Assembly (NCBI RefSeq): GCF_900078335.1
Contig: NZ_FKBR01000011.1
Span: 62,001 to 126,000, forward strand
Direction: 5' to 3'
DNA length: 64,000 nt
Source: Bordetella trematum
GTDB taxonomy: Bacteria > Pseudomonadota > Gammaproteobacteria > Burkholderiales > Burkholderiaceae_B
Shown one piece after another: positions 51,162 to 62,991 of the stretch (the first letter of the stretch is position 1; each line of letters begins with the position of its first letter). The notes under the pieces are model-generated. The model did not search any database and was not told the origin of the DNA. It saw only the letters and a list, made by a program, of their open reading frames with translations. Made by a program: the position numbers and the translations under genes.

Positions 51162-51863
51162 ATGTCCTCCCAGGCCCGCTGCCGCATCGCTCCCAGCATT
51201 CTATCCGCCGACTTCGCCCGCCTGGGCGAAGAAGTGCGCAACGTCGTCGACGCCGGCGCCGACTGGATCCACTTCGACGTCATGGACAACCATTACGTCC
51301 CCAACCTGACCATCGGCCCCATGGTCTGTGCCGCCATCCGGCCCCACGTGAGCGTGCCCATCGACGTGCATCTCATGGTCGAGCCGGTCGACGAACTGAT
51401 CCCCATGTTCGCCAAGGCCGGCGCCGACATCATCACGTTCCACCCCGACGCCAGCCGCCACGTGGACCGCACGCTGTCGCTGATCCGCGACCACGGCTGC
51501 AAGGCCGGCCTGGTGTTCAACCCGGCCGAATCGCTCAGCCACATGGATTACGTGATGGACAAGCTGGACCTGGTGCTGCTGATGTCGGTCAACCCCGGCT
51601 TTGGCGGCCAGTCCTTCCTGCCCGCCACGCTGACCAAGCTGCGTCAGGCGCGTGCGCGCATCGACGCCTGGACGGCCAGCGGCGGCCAGCCCATCCTGCT
51701 GGAAGTCGACGGCGGCGTGAAGCCCGACAACATCGCCGAAATCCGCCGCGCCGGCGCCGACACCTTCGTGGCCGGCTCGGCTATCTTCGGCCAGCCCGAC
51801 TACAAGCAGGTCATCGAAGCCCTGCGCAGCGAAATCGCCAAAGGCGAATCGCTGCAGGCCTGA
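51162..51863 (+). CDS. rpe: Ribulose-phosphate 3-epimerase (Rpe)
   Basis: 233 residues. [18 protein letters not shown] near residue 7, [21 protein letters not shown] near 33, [19 protein letters not shown] near 65, [17 protein letters not shown] near 138 and [29 protein letters not shown] near 185 cover the metal and phosphate sites. Interconverts ribulose 5-phosphate and xylulose 5-phosphate. A TACAAT -10-like box lies at 51121-51126. gph follows after 13 bp. Confidence 0.97.
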   Translation: MSSQARCRIAPSILSADFARLGEEVRNVVDAGADWIHFDVMDNHYVPNLTIGPMVCAAIRPHVSVPIDVHLMVEPVDELIPMFAKAGADIITFHPDASRHVDRTLSLIRDHGCKAGLVFNPAESLSHMDYVMDKLDLVLLMSVNPGFGGQSFLPATLTKLRQARARIDAWTASGGQPILLEVDGGVKPDNIAEIRRAGADTFVAGSAIFGQPDYKQVIEALRSEIAKGESLQA

Positions 51864-51876
51864 ACGGAGACCGCCC

Positions 51877-52554
51877 ATGACGTCATACCGCGCCGCGCTG
51901 CTGGACCTGGACGGCACGCTGCTGGACTCCATTCCCGATCTGGCCATGGCCGCCAACGCCATGCGTGTCGAGCTGGGCATGCCGCCCCTGCGCGAAGACG
52001 TGCTGGCCACCTTCGTGGGCAAAGGGGTCGACAACCTGGTGCGCCGCACGCTTGCCGCCAACCTCGATGCCGACACCCTGGACGAAGCGGTGTTCGCGCG
52101 TGGCCGGGCCTCGTTTCATCGCCACTATCACCTGGTCAACGGCGACCGCGCCCGGGTCTATGACGGCGTGATCGATGGCCTCAAGCGCATGCGCGAGACA
52201 GGCCTGCGCCTGGCCGTCGTCACCAACAAGCCGACCGAGTTCACCCTGCCGCTGCTGCAGCGCACCGGCCTGGCGGGCTTCTTCGAACTGGTGGTCTGCG
52301 GCGACACCTGCGCACGCCGCAAGCCCGACCCCGACCAGGTGCTGCATGCCTGCGAACAAATGGGCATCGACCCGGCGCAAGCCGTCATGATCGGCGACTC
52401 GGTCAACGACACGGTGGCCGGCCGGCGGGCGGGCACGGCGGTGCTGGCCGTGCCTTATGGCTACAACGAAGGGATGGACGTGCGTTCGCTCGAAGTCGAT
52501 GGTATAGTGGATTCACTTGTCGAGGCCGCCGACTGGATCGGCCGGCAAGCCTGA
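51877..52554 (+). CDS. gph: Phosphoglycolate phosphatase (Gph), HAD superfamily
   Basis: 225 residues. HAD motif I LLDLDGTLLDSIPDLA near residue 7, motif II VVTNKPTEF near 110, and motif IV VMIGDSVNDTVAGRRAGTAVLAVPYGYN near 168. Removes phosphate from 2-phosphoglycolate. Usual partner of rpe upstream of trp genes in beta- and gammaproteobacteria. Ends 43 bp before the tryptophan leader peptide. Confidence 0.93.
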   Translation: MTSYRAALLDLDGTLLDSIPDLAMAANAMRVELGMPPLREDVLATFVGKGVDNLVRRTLAANLDADTLDEAVFARGRASFHRHYHLVNGDRARVYDGVIDGLKRMRETGLRLAVVTNKPTEFTLPLLQRTGLAGFFELVVCGDTCARRKPDPDQVLHACEQMGIDPAQAVMIGDSVNDTVAGRRAGTAVLAVPYGYNEGMDVRSLEVDGIVDSLVEAADWIGRQA

Positions 52555-52597
52555 TACCCGATACCTCGTATCCGACCACCCAAAGAACGCTGCTTTC

Positions 52598-52672
52598 ATG
52601 ATCGCCATCTCCCTGACCCAAATGCGCAACGCCTCGTGGCGTTGGTGGCGTTTGTCTTCCGGGTGGCGATAA
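52598..52672 (+). CDS. trpL: Tryptophan operon leader peptide TrpL
   Basis: A 24-residue reading frame that begins MIAISLTQMRNA and continues SWRWWRLSSGWR before TAA. Four tryptophans (positions 14, 16, 17 and 23), two of them adjacent, in so short a peptide, 130 bp before trpE and just before a perfect terminator, identify it as the sensor of charged tRNA-Trp. It has never been a stable protein in studied relatives; ribosome stalling is its job. Confidence 0.92.
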   Translation: MIAISLTQMRNASWRWWRLSSGWR

Positions 52673-52680
52673 ATCCTTCC

Positions 52681-52758
52681 CGGCCCTAGACGCGTGCACC
52701 GCGCCGCGCTAGAGCCAGCAGCCAAAGCCCGGAACCTTCAAAGGACCGGGCTTTTTTG
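52681..52758 (+). promoter_or_regulatory. trp attenuator
   Basis: The terminator is AAAGCCCGG (52724-52732), a 13-nt loop, CCGGGCTTT (52746-52754), then more Ts. Upstream, GGCCCTAG (52682-52689) and CTAGAGCC (52710-52717 region) can pair and mark the competing, antiterminator side of the switch. High tryptophan should favour the terminator before trpE. Confidence 0.85.
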
Positions 52759-52802
52759 TTTGTGTGTCTGGTCCTTCGGCAACCCTGATCCCGAGACCCG
52801 AC

Positions 52803-54323
52803 ATGACCGAACTTGAATTCAAAGCCCTCGCCGCCCAAGGTTACAACCGCATCCCGCTGGTGGCCGAGACCTACGCCGACCTGGACACGCCGCTGGCGAT
52901 CTACCTGAAGCTGGCCCACAGCGGCCCGCAGAACGGCCGCATGAGCTGCCTGATGGAGTCGGTGGTGGGTGGCGAACGCTTCGGCCGCTACTCCTTCATC
53001 GGCCTGCCGGCGCGCACCGTGATCCGCGCCAGCGGCACCCTCACCGAAGTGCTGCGCGACGGCGTGGTGGTCGAGACCCACGAAGGCGACCCGCTGAGTT
53101 TCATCGAGCAATACCAGGCCCGCTTCCGGGTGGCCCTGCGCCCCGGCATGCCGCGTTTCTGCGGCGGGCTGGCTGGCTACTTCGGCTACGACACCGTGCG
53201 CCACATCGAACCGCGCCTGGGCCCGGCCACCAAACCGTTCCCCACCGGCATGGAAGAAGGCACGCCCGACATCATGCTGCTGCACGTCGATGAGCTGGTC
53301 ATCGTGGACAACCTGGCCGGACGCACCTATCTGATGGTCTACGCCGACCCGGCCGAGCCCGAGGCGTACACCCGCGCCCAGGAACGCCTGCTGGCGCTGC
53401 GCACGCGCCTGCGCAAGCCGGTCGACATCCCCTACAGCCATCCCAGCCTGCAGACCGAGGAGCGACGCGACTTCGCCAAGGAAGACTATCTGGCGGCCGT
53501 ACGCCGCGCCAAGGAGTACATCGCCGCCGGCGACCTGATGCAGGTGCAGGTCGGCCAGGTGATCGCCAAGCCGTTCCGCGATGCGCCGCTGTCGCTGTAC
53601 CGCGCACTGCGCTCGCTCAATCCCTCGCCCTACATGTACTTCTGGAACTTCGGCGACTTCCAGGTCGTGGGCGCCTCGCCCGAGATTCTGGTGCGTCAGG
53701 AGCAGATCCAGGAAGATGGCCAGGCCAAATCGCAGATCACCATCCGACCGCTGGCCGGCACCCGCAAGCGCGGCGCCACGCCCGAGCAGGATCAGGCCCT
53801 GGCCGCCGAACTGCGCGCCGACCCCAAGGAAGTGGCCGAACACGTCATGCTGATCGACCTGGCCCGCAACGACGTGGGCCGCGTGGCCGAGACCGGCTCG
53901 GTGCGCGTGAGCGACACCATGGCCATCGAGCGCTACTCGCATGTCATGCACCTGGTGTCCAACGTGACCGGCAACCTCAACCCCGGCATGAGCAGCATGG
54001 ATGTGCTGCGCGCCGCCTTCCCCGCCGGCACCCTGACCGGCGCGCCCAAGGTGCGCGCCATGGAAATCATCGATGAACTCGAGCCGGTGCGCCGCGGCAT
54101 CTATGGCGGCGCGGCCGGTTACCTGAGCTATGGCGGCGAAATGGACGTGGCCATCGCCATCCGCACCGGCGTCATCAAGAATGGCACGCTCTACGTGCAG
54201 GCGGCCGCCGGCGTGGTGGCCGACTCCAGCCCCGAGCTGGAATGGGCCGAAACCGAAGCCAAGGCGCGCGCGGTGCTGCGCGCCGCCGAGCAGGTCCAGC
54301 ACGGCCTGGACGAGCCCATCTGA
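52803..54323 (+). CDS. trpE: Anthranilate synthase component I (TrpE)
   Basis: 506 residues. Makes anthranilate from chorismate with TrpG. The feedback site appears as [21 protein letters not shown] near residue 50 (LLES-like). Chorismate-binding core: [12 protein letters not shown] near 238, [27 protein letters not shown] near 265, [23 protein letters not shown] near 312, [18 protein letters not shown] near 348 and [35 protein letters not shown] near 400. First structural gene after the attenuator. Confidence 0.97.
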   Translation: MTELEFKALAAQGYNRIPLVAETYADLDTPLAIYLKLAHSGPQNGRMSCLMESVVGGERFGRYSFIGLPARTVIRASGTLTEVLRDGVVVETHEGDPLSFIEQYQARFRVALRPGMPRFCGGLAGYFGYDTVRHIEPRLGPATKPFPTGMEEGTPDIMLLHVDELVIVDNLAGRTYLMVYADPAEPEAYTRAQERLLALRTRLRKPVDIPYSHPSLQTEERRDFAKEDYLAAVRRAKEYIAAGDLMQVQVGQVIAKPFRDAPLSLYRALRSLNPSPYMYFWNFGDFQVVGASPEILVRQEQIQEDGQAKSQITIRPLAGTRKRGATPEQDQALAAELRADPKEVAEHVMLIDLARNDVGRVAETGSVRVSDTMAIERYSHVMHLVSNVTGNLNPGMSSMDVLRAAFPAGTLTGAPKVRAMEIIDELEPVRRGIYGGAAGYLSYGGEMDVAIAIRTGVIKNGTLYVQAAAGVVADSSPELEWAETEAKARAVLRAAEQVQHGLDEPI

Positions 54324-54367
54324 GCCCCGACCCGAACCGCCCCCTCATTTTTCAAGGTTGCACTCCC

Positions 54368-54931
54368 ATGCTGCTGATGATCGACAACTACGATTCCTTC
54401 ACCTACAACCTGGTGCAATACTTCGGCGAGCTCGGCGAAGACGTGCGCGTGGCGCGCAACGACCAGATCACGCTGGAAGAGATCGCCGCCCTGGCGCCGG
54501 ATCGCATCTGCGTCTCGCCCGGCCCCTGCTCGCCGGCCGAGGCCGGCATCTCGGTGCCGCTGATCCGCGAATTCGCCGGCAAGCTGCCCATCCTGGGCGT
54601 GTGCCTGGGCCACCAGGCCATCGGCGCGGCCTATGGCGGGCGCATCGTGCGGGCCCAGCAGATCATGCACGGCAAGACCGTCACCCTCAGCCATCGCGGC
54701 ACCGATATCTTCCGCGATCTGCCGTCCCCGTATACCGTGATCCGCTACAACTCCCTGACCATCGACCCGGCCACCCTGCCCGAGGAGCTGGAGGTCACCG
54801 CCACCGCGCAGGACGGCGACATCATGGGCGTGCGTCACAAAACCCTGCCGCTGTATGGCGTACAGTTCCACCCGGAATCGGTGCTGAGCGAGCATGGCCA
54901 TGCCCTGCTGCGCAACTTCCTGACCCTCTAA
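54368..54931 (+). CDS. trpG: Anthranilate synthase component II, glutamine amidotransferase (TrpG)
   Basis: 187 residues. [20 protein letters not shown] opens as the family does; the nucleophile is Cys79 in [11 protein letters not shown], with His/Glu of the triad in [14 protein letters not shown] near residue 168. Supplies ammonia to TrpE; may also serve PabB. Starts 44 bp after trpE. Confidence 0.97.
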   Translation: MLLMIDNYDSFTYNLVQYFGELGEDVRVARNDQITLEEIAALAPDRICVSPGPCSPAEAGISVPLIREFAGKLPILGVCLGHQAIGAAYGGRIVRAQQIMHGKTVTLSHRGTDIFRDLPSPYTVIRYNSLTIDPATLPEELEVTATAQDGDIMGVRHKTLPLYGVQFHPESVLSEHGHALLRNFLTL

Positions 54932-54947
54932 GAACAAGGCAACCACC

Positions 54948-55979
54948 ATGACGATTACCCCCACCGAAGCGCTGACCCGCTGCATCGAGCACCGGGAAAT
55001 ATTCCACGACGAAATGCTGCATCTGATGCGCATGCTGATGCGTGGCGAAATGTCGCCGCAGATCTCCAGTGCCTTGCTCATGGGGCTGCGCGTCAAAAAA
55101 GAGACGGTGGGCGAGATCACCGCGGCGGCCGAAGTGATGCGCGAGTTCGCCACGCCGGTGGTCACGCCCAACCCCGATGAGTTGCTCGACATGTGCGGCA
55201 CCGGCGGCGACGGCAGCCACACCTTCAACATATCCACCACCGCCATGTTCGTGGCCGCCGCTGCCGGCGTGCCGATTGCCAAGCACGGCAACCGCAGCGC
55301 CTCCTCGTCCAGCGGCAGCGCCGATGTCCTGGAGGCGCTGGGCGCCAACCTCGTGCTCTCGCCCGAGCAGGTGGCCGAATGCATCCAGGCCACCGGCATC
55401 GGCTTCATGTTCGCGCCGGCCCATCACGGCGCCATGAAAAACGTCATGCCGGTGCGCAAGGAGCTGGGCGTGCGCACCATCTTCAACATCCTGGGGCCGC
55501 TGACCAACCCGGCCAATGCGGCCAACCAGTTGATGGGCGTGTTCCACCCCGACCTGGTGGGCATCCAGGTGCGCGTGCTGCAGCGCCTGGGCTCGCGCCA
55601 CGTGCTGGTGGTGCACGGCAAGGACGGCATGGACGAGGCCTCGCTGGGCGCCTCCACGCTGGTGGGCGAGCTCAAGGACGGCGAAGTGCGCGAGTACGAG
55701 ATCCATCCCGAGGACTTCGGGCTATCCATGATGTCCAACCGGACCATCAAGGTGTCCAATCGCGAGCAGTCACGCGAGCTGGTAATCGAGGCATTGGAGA
55801 ATGTCGAGGGCACCGCCCGTGATATCGTCGCCCTGAACGCGGGCCTGGCCATCTATGCCGGCAACAAGGCCGCAAGCATCGAGGCCGCGCTGGCGCTGGC
55901 GTTCGAAACCATTGCTAACGGCTCGGCACGCGCCAAGCTGGAAGAATTCTGCGCCTATACCCGGAAATTTTCGACATGA
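54948..55979 (+). CDS. trpD: Anthranilate phosphoribosyltransferase (TrpD)
   Basis: 343 residues. [21 protein letters not shown] near residue 79 binds [25 protein letters not shown] near 108 and [35 protein letters not shown] near 152 bind anthranilate and metal. Second step of tryptophan synthesis. Overlaps trpC by 4 bp. Confidence 0.97.
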   Translation: MTITPTEALTRCIEHREIFHDEMLHLMRMLMRGEMSPQISSALLMGLRVKKETVGEITAAAEVMREFATPVVTPNPDELLDMCGTGGDGSHTFNISTTAMFVAAAAGVPIAKHGNRSASSSSGSADVLEALGANLVLSPEQVAECIQATGIGFMFAPAHHGAMKNVMPVRKELGVRTIFNILGPLTNPANAANQLMGVFHPDLVGIQVRVLQRLGSRHVLVVHGKDGMDEASLGASTLVGELKDGEVREYEIHPEDFGLSMMSNRTIKVSNREQSRELVIEALENVEGTARDIVALNAGLAIYAGNKAASIEAALALAFETIANGSARAKLEEFCAYTRKFST

Positions 55980-56764
55980 ACGATATTCTCGCGAAGATCC
56001 TCGCCATCAAGGCCGAGGAGGTCGCCACCGCCCGTCAGTTGCGCAGCGAAGCCGAGCTGCTGCGCGAAGCCCAGGCCCGCCAGGACGTGCGTGGCTTCGC
56101 CCAGGCCATCGAAGACAAGATCTCGCAGGGCAAGCCCGGCATCATCGCCGAAATCAAGAAGGCCTCGCCCTCCAAGGGCGTGCTGCGCGAAAACTTCGAC
56201 GCCTCCGAAATTGCCTCGTCCTATGCAGTCAATGGCGCGGCCTGCCTGTCGGTGCTGACCGACGTGCAGTTCTTCCAGGGCTCGCATGACAACCTGCGCC
56301 GCGCGCGCGCGGCCTGCGCGCTGCCCGTGCTGCGCAAGGACTTCATCATCGATCCTTATCAGATCATCTCGGCGCGCGCCATGGGTGCCGACTGCGTGCT
56401 GCTGATCGTGGCCGCGCTGGCGCCGGCCCAGCTGCGCGATCTCGAAGCCCTGGCCATGGGCCTGGGCATGGACGTGCTGGTCGAGGTCCACGATGAGGCC
56501 GAGCTGGACACGGCCCTGGCGCTCAAGACGCCGCTGCTGGGAATCAACAACCGCAACCTGCGCACCTTCGAAACCAGCCTGGAGACCACGCTGCGCCTGC
56601 TGCCGCGCATCCCGGCCGGCAAACGGGTGATCACCGAGAGCGGCATCGTCGCGCCCGAGGACGTCAAGCGCATGCGCGACAACGGCGTGCAGGGCTTTCT
56701 GGTCGGCGAGGCGTTCATGCGCGCCCCAGACCCCGGCGTCGAGCTCGCGCGCCTGATGGGTTGA
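55976..56764 (+). CDS. trpC: Indole-3-glycerol phosphate synthase (TrpC)
   Basis: 262 residues, single-domain form. [18 protein letters not shown] near residue 58 has the catalytic lysine, [20 protein letters not shown] near 92, [12 protein letters not shown] near 119, [15 protein letters not shown] near 186 and [30 protein letters not shown] near 220. Ends this operon; trpF, trpB and trpA are not in the window. Confidence 0.97.
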   Translation: MNDILAKILAIKAEEVATARQLRSEAELLREAQARQDVRGFAQAIEDKISQGKPGIIAEIKKASPSKGVLRENFDASEIASSYAVNGAACLSVLTDVQFFQGSHDNLRRARAACALPVLRKDFIIDPYQIISARAMGADCVLLIVAALAPAQLRDLEALAMGLGMDVLVEVHDEAELDTALALKTPLLGINNRNLRTFETSLETTLRLLPRIPAGKRVITESGIVAPEDVKRMRDNGVQGFLVGEAFMRAPDPGVELARLMG

Positions 56765-56783
56765 CCCGCCGGCGCTTGCGATC

Positions 56784-56811
56784 AAGGCCCTCTCCGGAGG
56801 GCCTTTATTTT
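56784..56811 (+). terminator. trp operon terminator
   Basis: AAGGCCCTC (56784-56792), loop TCCG, GAGGGCCTT (56797-56805), then TATTTTG. Confidence 0.85.
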
Positions 56812-56849
56812 GTCTGAGCGCAAGCGCTGCGACAGCTTCCTGGGTTAAT

Positions 56850-56877
56850 TTGTCAGATCCCGCGCTATGCGTATTTC
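56850..56877 (+). promoter_or_regulatory. Weak candidate promoter of adhP
   Basis: TTGTCA (56850-56855), 16 bp, TATTTC (56872-56877). The -10 box is poor. Confidence 0.3.
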
Positions 56878-56912
56878 CCTTCTTCGCGCGGGCCTACTCA
56901 GGAGGTCATCGC

Positions 56913-57947
56913 ATGGCAACCACGATGAAAGCCGCTGTCGTCCGCGAGTTTGGCAAACCCCTCGTGATCGAAGACGCGCCCATTCCCCAGCCCGGGCCGG
57001 GCCAGATCCAGGTCGCCGTGCAGGCCTGCGGCGTCTGCCACACCGACCTGCATGCCGCCGAAGGCGACTGGCCGGTCAAACCCAACCCCCCTTTCATTCC
57101 CGGCCATGAAGGCGTGGGTTTCGTCTCGGCCGTGGGTGCCGGGGTCAAGCACATCAAGGAGGGCGACCGGGTCGGCGTGCCCTGGCTTTACTCGGCCTGC
57201 GGCTACTGCCGCCACTGCCTGGGCGGCTGGGAAACCCTGTGCGAGTCGCAACAGAATTCCGGCTACTCGGTCAACGGCGCTTTCGCCGAATACGTCGTGG
57301 CCGATCCCAACTATGTCGGGCACCTGCCGGCCAATATCGGCTTCGCCGAGATCGCGCCGGTACTGTGCGCCGGCGTGACCGTCTACAAGGGCCTGAAGGT
57401 CACCGACACCAGGCCGGGCGACTGGGTCGCGATCTCCGGCATCGGCGGGCTGGGCCATATGGCGGTGCAGTATGCGCGCGCCATGGGCCTGCACGTGGTG
57501 GCCGTGGACGTCGATGACGCCAAGCTGGAACTGGCCAAGCGGCTGGGCGCGGAGATCGTCGTCAACGCCAGGACGCAGCCCGACCCGGCCGCCAAGGTCA
57601 AGAAGCTGACCAGCGGCGGCGTACAGGGCGTGCTGGTGACGGCCGTCTCGCCCAAGGCCTTCGAGCAGGCCATGGGCATGTGCGCGCGCGGTGGCACGAT
57701 CTCGCTCAACGGCCTGCCGCCGGGCGACTTTCCGTTGCCCATCTTCAGCACCGTGCTCAACGGCCTGACGGTACGCGGCTCCATCGTCGGCAGCCGCCTG
57801 GACCTGCAGGAATCGCTCGATTTCGCCGCTGACGGCCTGGTGGCCGCCACCATCGGCATGGCGCGGCTGGACGACATCAATCAGGTGTTCGACGACATGC
57901 GCCAGGGTCGGATCGAGGGACGCATGGTGCTGGATCTGGCCAGCTAG
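56913..57947 (+). CDS. adhP: Zinc-dependent alcohol dehydrogenase (AdhP type)
   Basis: 344 residues. Catalytic zinc ligands Cys42 in [16 protein letters not shown] and His65/Glu66 in PGHEGVG; structural zinc cysteines in [17 protein letters not shown] near 95-111; NAD site [19 protein letters not shown] near 175. Closely follows the ethanol-active AdhP/AdhA pattern. Starts after a strong AGGAGG. Single gene between the trp terminator and a convergent region. Confidence 0.95.
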   Translation: MATTMKAAVVREFGKPLVIEDAPIPQPGPGQIQVAVQACGVCHTDLHAAEGDWPVKPNPPFIPGHEGVGFVSAVGAGVKHIKEGDRVGVPWLYSACGYCRHCLGGWETLCESQQNSGYSVNGAFAEYVVADPNYVGHLPANIGFAEIAPVLCAGVTVYKGLKVTDTRPGDWVAISGIGGLGHMAVQYARAMGLHVVAVDVDDAKLELAKRLGAEIVVNARTQPDPAAKVKKLTSGGVQGVLVTAVSPKAFEQAMGMCARGGTISLNGLPPGDFPLPIFSTVLNGLTVRGSIVGSRLDLQESLDFAADGLVAATIGMARLDDINQVFDDMRQGRIEGRMVLDLAS

Positions 57948-57949
57948 GC

Positions 57950-58105
57950 TCAACCCTTGCCGCGCGGCTCGTCCGTCGCCGCGGCGGGCGTGTCGCCCTG
58001 ACGGTGGCGCCAGTGGAAGGTTACGCGCCGCAGGCGTGCGCCGCGGAATTGAAGCTGGGAGCGGCTGCCCGGCATGGGCGCACCGCGTTGCGTGCTGTTT
58101 TTCAT
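57950..58105 (-). CDS. Possible small basic protein, 51 residues
   Basis: Open frame starting MKNSTQRGAPMPGSRSQLQF, arginine-rich in the middle (RGARLRRVTFHWRHRQG). No recognised domain, and no strong ribosome-binding site. It lies after the terminator of the isomerase gene and ends 2 bp from the adhP stop. High GC makes chance frames common, so this is only a candidate. Confidence 0.3.
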   Translation of the reverse strand: MKNSTQRGAPMPGSRSQLQFRGARLRRVTFHWRHRQGDTPAAATDEPRGKG

Positions 58106-58128
58106 TGCGGGTCTGTCTTCGCAAGACC

Positions 58129-58161
58129 AAAAAAAACCTGCCGGGGCCCCGCCCCGGCAGG
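58129..58161 (-). terminator. Terminator of the DsbA-fold isomerase gene
   Basis: On the minus strand CCTGCCGGGG (58152-58161) and CCCCGGCAGG (58137-58146) form a 10-bp stem, followed by eight Ts. Confidence 0.88.
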
Positions 58162-58172
58162 CACAAAACCTG

Positions 58173-58787
58173 TCAGTGAACGCGTTCGCGCGCCCACTGC
58201 AGGGCGTCTTCCAGACGGTCGTTGCCCCAGAACATCTCGCCCTGAACCATGAAGGTCGGCGCACCAAAGATGCCCAGCTGACGCGCCTGATCCACCTGGC
58301 GTCGCAAGGCTTCCTTGCAGGCGTCGCTGCGGGCGCGCGCGAGCCAGTCATCGGCATCCAGGCCCAGGTCGGTCAGCAGGGTGTGCATGACATCCTCGGC
58401 CTGGATGTCCTGGTCGGCAGCAAAATTGGCGGCGAACACCGCGCGGCAGAAGTCCAGGCCCCAGGTCTCGTCCTGGCCCAATAGGGCCAGCCGGGCCGCC
58501 AGTACGCTCATGCGTGGAAAGATGGAGGGACGGCGATAGGGCAAGCCATATTTGTCGGCCAGCCGCGCCACGTCGCGCATCATGTAGGCCCCCTTTCCCG
58601 GGAACAGTCGGAACGGGCTGTCCTGCCAACCCTGGGTCTGGAAGATGGGGCCCAGCAGAAAGGGGCGCAGCACCAGCGTGACGCCCGCCTGCCGCGCCAG
58701 GGGCCCGACGCGGGCAATGGCCAGGTAGCTGTAAGGGCTGGCGAAATCGAACCACATCTGCACCGAAGGTGCGGGGTCAGGTGTCAT
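58173..58787 (-). CDS. DsbA-fold oxidoreductase, 2-hydroxychromene-2-carboxylate isomerase family
   Basis: 204 residues. VQMWFDFASPYSYLAIARVGPLARQAGVTLVLRPFLLGPIF opens as in the kappa-GST/HCCA isomerase group, with the active serine in FASPYSY in place of the DsbA CxxC. KYGLPYRRPSIFPRMSVLAARLALL and GIFGAPTFMVQGEMFWGNDRLEDAL complete the glutathione site. Such enzymes isomerise or conjugate aromatic ring-cleavage products using glutathione. Divergent from a LysR gene, which probably controls it. Confidence 0.9.
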   Translation of the reverse strand: MTPDPAPSVQMWFDFASPYSYLAIARVGPLARQAGVTLVLRPFLLGPIFQTQGWQDSPFRLFPGKGAYMMRDVARLADKYGLPYRRPSIFPRMSVLAARLALLGQDETWGLDFCRAVFAANFAADQDIQAEDVMHTLLTDLGLDADDWLARARSDACKEALRRQVDQARQLGIFGAPTFMVQGEMFWGNDRLEDALQWARERVH

Positions 58788-58883
58788 GGCATGGCTCCGG
58801 CTGATGCGATCCGCCTGCCCCGGGAAAGGGCAAGGCGGGCCGCGAAGCATTCTGATCCATCCTATTGGACGCTGCAGGCTAAG

Positions 58884-58897
58884 ATTGCTCAAGCAAT
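58884..58897. promoter_or_regulatory. Candidate LysR binding site
   Basis: ATTGC (58884-58888), TCAA, GCAAT (58893-58897): a perfect short inverted repeat with the T-N-A shape of LysR boxes, in the divergent gap 30 bp before the LysR start. Confidence 0.45.
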
Positions 58898-58927
58898 TTC
58901 CACGCCCTGATGACATGAGCCATACGC

Positions 58928-59833
58928 ATGCCAATCCCGCTCGCTAAACTGCCGCCGCTCGACCTGATACGCGGCTTCGTGGCAGTGGCCCGACGCATGA
59001 GCATCACGCACGCCGCCCACGATCTGCATCTGACCCAGTCCGCCGTCAGCCGGCAGATCCGGGCACTGGAAACCCATCTGGGCGTGGCCTTGTTCACCCG
59101 CGGCTTTCGCAGCATTGCCCTCACGCCCGAAGGCGCGCAACTGTTCCGCCTGGCCGATCCCTGGCTGACCCAGCTGGGCGAGCTGGGTGAACGCTGGCGA
59201 CATCCCGGCCGACGCCAGCCTGTGACGGTGTCGACCACCATCGGGGTGGCGGCGCTGTGGTTGCTGCCGCGTCTGGGCGCCTTTCAGCAGGCGCACCCCG
59301 GCATCGACGTGCGCGTGGCCGCCGACAACCGGGTGCTGCCCCTGGGCCAGGACGGGGTGGACATCGCGATTCGCTACTGCCGTGGCCGGCCCGCCGGCGA
59401 ACCGGCGCAGTGGCTGTTCGGTGAAGCCGTCGTCCCGGTGGCGCACCCGAGCCTTGCCGCTGCGCCCCTGGACGCCGCCAACCTGCCGCGACAGGTCCTG
59501 CTGGAATTCGATGATCCCTCGCGCCCCTGGCTGCAATGGGATGAGTGGCTGGGTTCCCACGGCATGCAGGCGCTGCGTCCGCGCGGAATGCTGCGTTTCA
59601 ATCAGTATGACCAGGTGGTGCAGGCCGCGCTGGCCGGCCAGGGAGTGGCGCTGGGCCGCCTGGCCCTGGTGGCGCCCATGCTGGCCGACGGCCGGCTGCG
59701 CGCGCTGGGCGCAGCCGCGCCCGAACAGACGCCCCTGTCGTACTGGCTGGTGCGCCATCCGCGCGACCGTTCACCCGACACCGAGATCGTGGCGCAATGG
59801 CTGCTCGAGCAGGCGGAAGCCGGCCAGGCTTGA
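58928..59833 (+). CDS. LysR family transcriptional regulator (GcvA-like)
   Basis: 301 residues. Winged helix-turn-helix PLDLIRGFVAVARRMSITHAAHDLHLTQSAVSRQIRALETHLGVALFTRG (about residues 10-60), then a substrate-binding domain with VAALWLLPRLGAFQQAHPGIDVRVA and GVDIAIRYCRGR, the latter typical of GcvA-type members. Divergent from the isomerase gene; a short inverted repeat sits between them. Inducer unknown. Confidence 0.93.
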   Translation: MPIPLAKLPPLDLIRGFVAVARRMSITHAAHDLHLTQSAVSRQIRALETHLGVALFTRGFRSIALTPEGAQLFRLADPWLTQLGELGERWRHPGRRQPVTVSTTIGVAALWLLPRLGAFQQAHPGIDVRVAADNRVLPLGQDGVDIAIRYCRGRPAGEPAQWLFGEAVVPVAHPSLAAAPLDAANLPRQVLLEFDDPSRPWLQWDEWLGSHGMQALRPRGMLRFNQYDQVVQAALAGQGVALGRLALVAPMLADGRLRALGAAAPEQTPLSYWLVRHPRDRSPDTEIVAQWLLEQAEAGQA

Positions 59834-59842
59834 GGCCTGGGC

Positions 59843-60898
59843 TCAGGCCACCGACACGCGCCCGTCGCCCGGGCGCATTTCGCCGATGACGGCGGCCTGG
59901 CCGAAGCCCCCGGCGGCAAAGATATCCAGCACCTGTGCGGCCGCCTGCGGCGCGCAGGCCACCAGGAGCCCGCCGGAAGTCTGCGGGTCGGTCAGCAGAT
60001 GGCGATCCGCCTCGCTCAGGCCGGGCGCCAGATCCACGCCCGCCCCGTAAGAAGCCCAATTGCGGCCCGAGGCTCCGGTCACCACGCCATCGGCGGCCAG
60101 CTCACGCACCCCGGCCAGCCAGGGCAGTTCGGCCAGGCGCAGCTGCGCCGTCAGGCCGGCGCCGCGCGCCATCTCCAGCGCATGGCCCAGCAGGCCGAAA
60201 CCGGTCACATCGGTCATGGCGTGCACACCGGGCAGGGTGGCCAGCTCGGTGCCTGGACGGTTGAGCAGGGTGGTAGCCGCCAACATGGCCGCGTAGCCGT
60301 CGGCATCCAGGCGGCCTTTTTTCAGGGCTGCCGAGAGAATCCCCACTCCGAGCGGTTTGCCCAGGATAAGGACATCGCCCGCCTGCGCGGCGGCGTTGCG
60401 CTTGACGTGGTCGGGATGAACCAGGCCCATCGCGGCCAGGCCGTAGATGGGCTCGACCGAGTCGATGCTGTGTCCGCCCGCAATCAGGATGCCGGCCTCT
60501 TCGCAGACCGACTGGCCGCCGCGCAGGATCTCGGCGATCACCTCGGGCGGCAACACATTGATGGGCATGCCCACGATCGCCAACGCCATGATGGGCTTGC
60601 CACCCATGGCATAGACATCGGACAGCGCATTGGTCGCGGCAATACGCCCGAAGTCGAAGGGGTCGTCGACGATGGGCATGAAGAAATCGGTGGTGGCGAT
60701 CAGGGCCTGCTGGTCGTTCAGGCGATAGACGGCCGCATCATCGGCGGTCTCGGTGCCGACCAGCAGATTGGGGTCACGCAGCTGAGGCGCAAAGCGCGAC
60801 AGCAGATCCGACAGCACGCCCGGGGCGATCTTGCAGCCGCAGCCGCCGCCATGCGAGAGCGAAGTCAGGCGTGGAACACCATGGGCGGACTGGGTCAT
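59843..60898 (-). CDS. selD: Selenide, water dikinase (SelD)
   Basis: 351 residues. Makes selenophosphate from selenide and ATP. The N-terminal GGGCGCKIAPGVL has Cys20 at the position that is Cys or Sec in the family and Lys23 after it, so this is the cysteine form. DDAAVYRLNDQQALIATTDFFMPIVDDPFDFGRIAATNALSDVYAMGG near residue 52 binds ATP and metal; GGHSIDSVEPIYGLAAMG near 140 is also conserved. Same strand as selA, selB and tRNA-Sec. Confidence 0.97.
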   Translation of the reverse strand: MTQSAHGVPRLTSLSHGGGCGCKIAPGVLSDLLSRFAPQLRDPNLLVGTETADDAAVYRLNDQQALIATTDFFMPIVDDPFDFGRIAATNALSDVYAMGGKPIMALAIVGMPINVLPPEVIAEILRGGQSVCEEAGILIAGGHSIDSVEPIYGLAAMGLVHPDHVKRNAAAQAGDVLILGKPLGVGILSAALKKGRLDADGYAAMLAATTLLNRPGTELATLPGVHAMTDVTGFGLLGHALEMARGAGLTAQLRLAELPWLAGVRELAADGVVTGASGRNWASYGAGVDLAPGLSEADRHLLTDPQTSGGLLVACAPQAAAQVLDIFAAGGFGQAAVIGEMRPGDGRVSVA

Positions 60899-60942
60899 GC
60901 AGCTACTCCTTGAAGGGGAACGGACGCGGGCGCGGCCGGCAA

Positions 60943-61038
60943 TGGCGGAAGGCAGCAGGAGTCGAACCTACCTGGGAACGTCTGACGTCCCCAACTGGGT
61001 TTGAAGCCCAGCCGTGCCACCGGGCACGCATGCCTTCC
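60943..61038 (-). tRNA. selC: tRNA-Sec (anticodon TCA)
   Basis: 96 nt. Acceptor GGAAGGC pairs with GCCTTCC, followed by G and an encoded CCA. The anticodon stem CTGGG/CCCAG encloses a loop with TCA, and the long variable arm (GGGGACGTC...GACGTTCCC) and extended acceptor-T stem are those of selenocysteine tRNA. Lies 30 bp after selB and 44 bp before selD. Confidence 0.97.
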
Positions 61039-61068
61039 CTGGTGCGGCCCCGGGCCGCGAACGACTGC

Positions 61069-62987
<1,919 letters not shown>

Positions 62988-62991
<4 letters not shown>

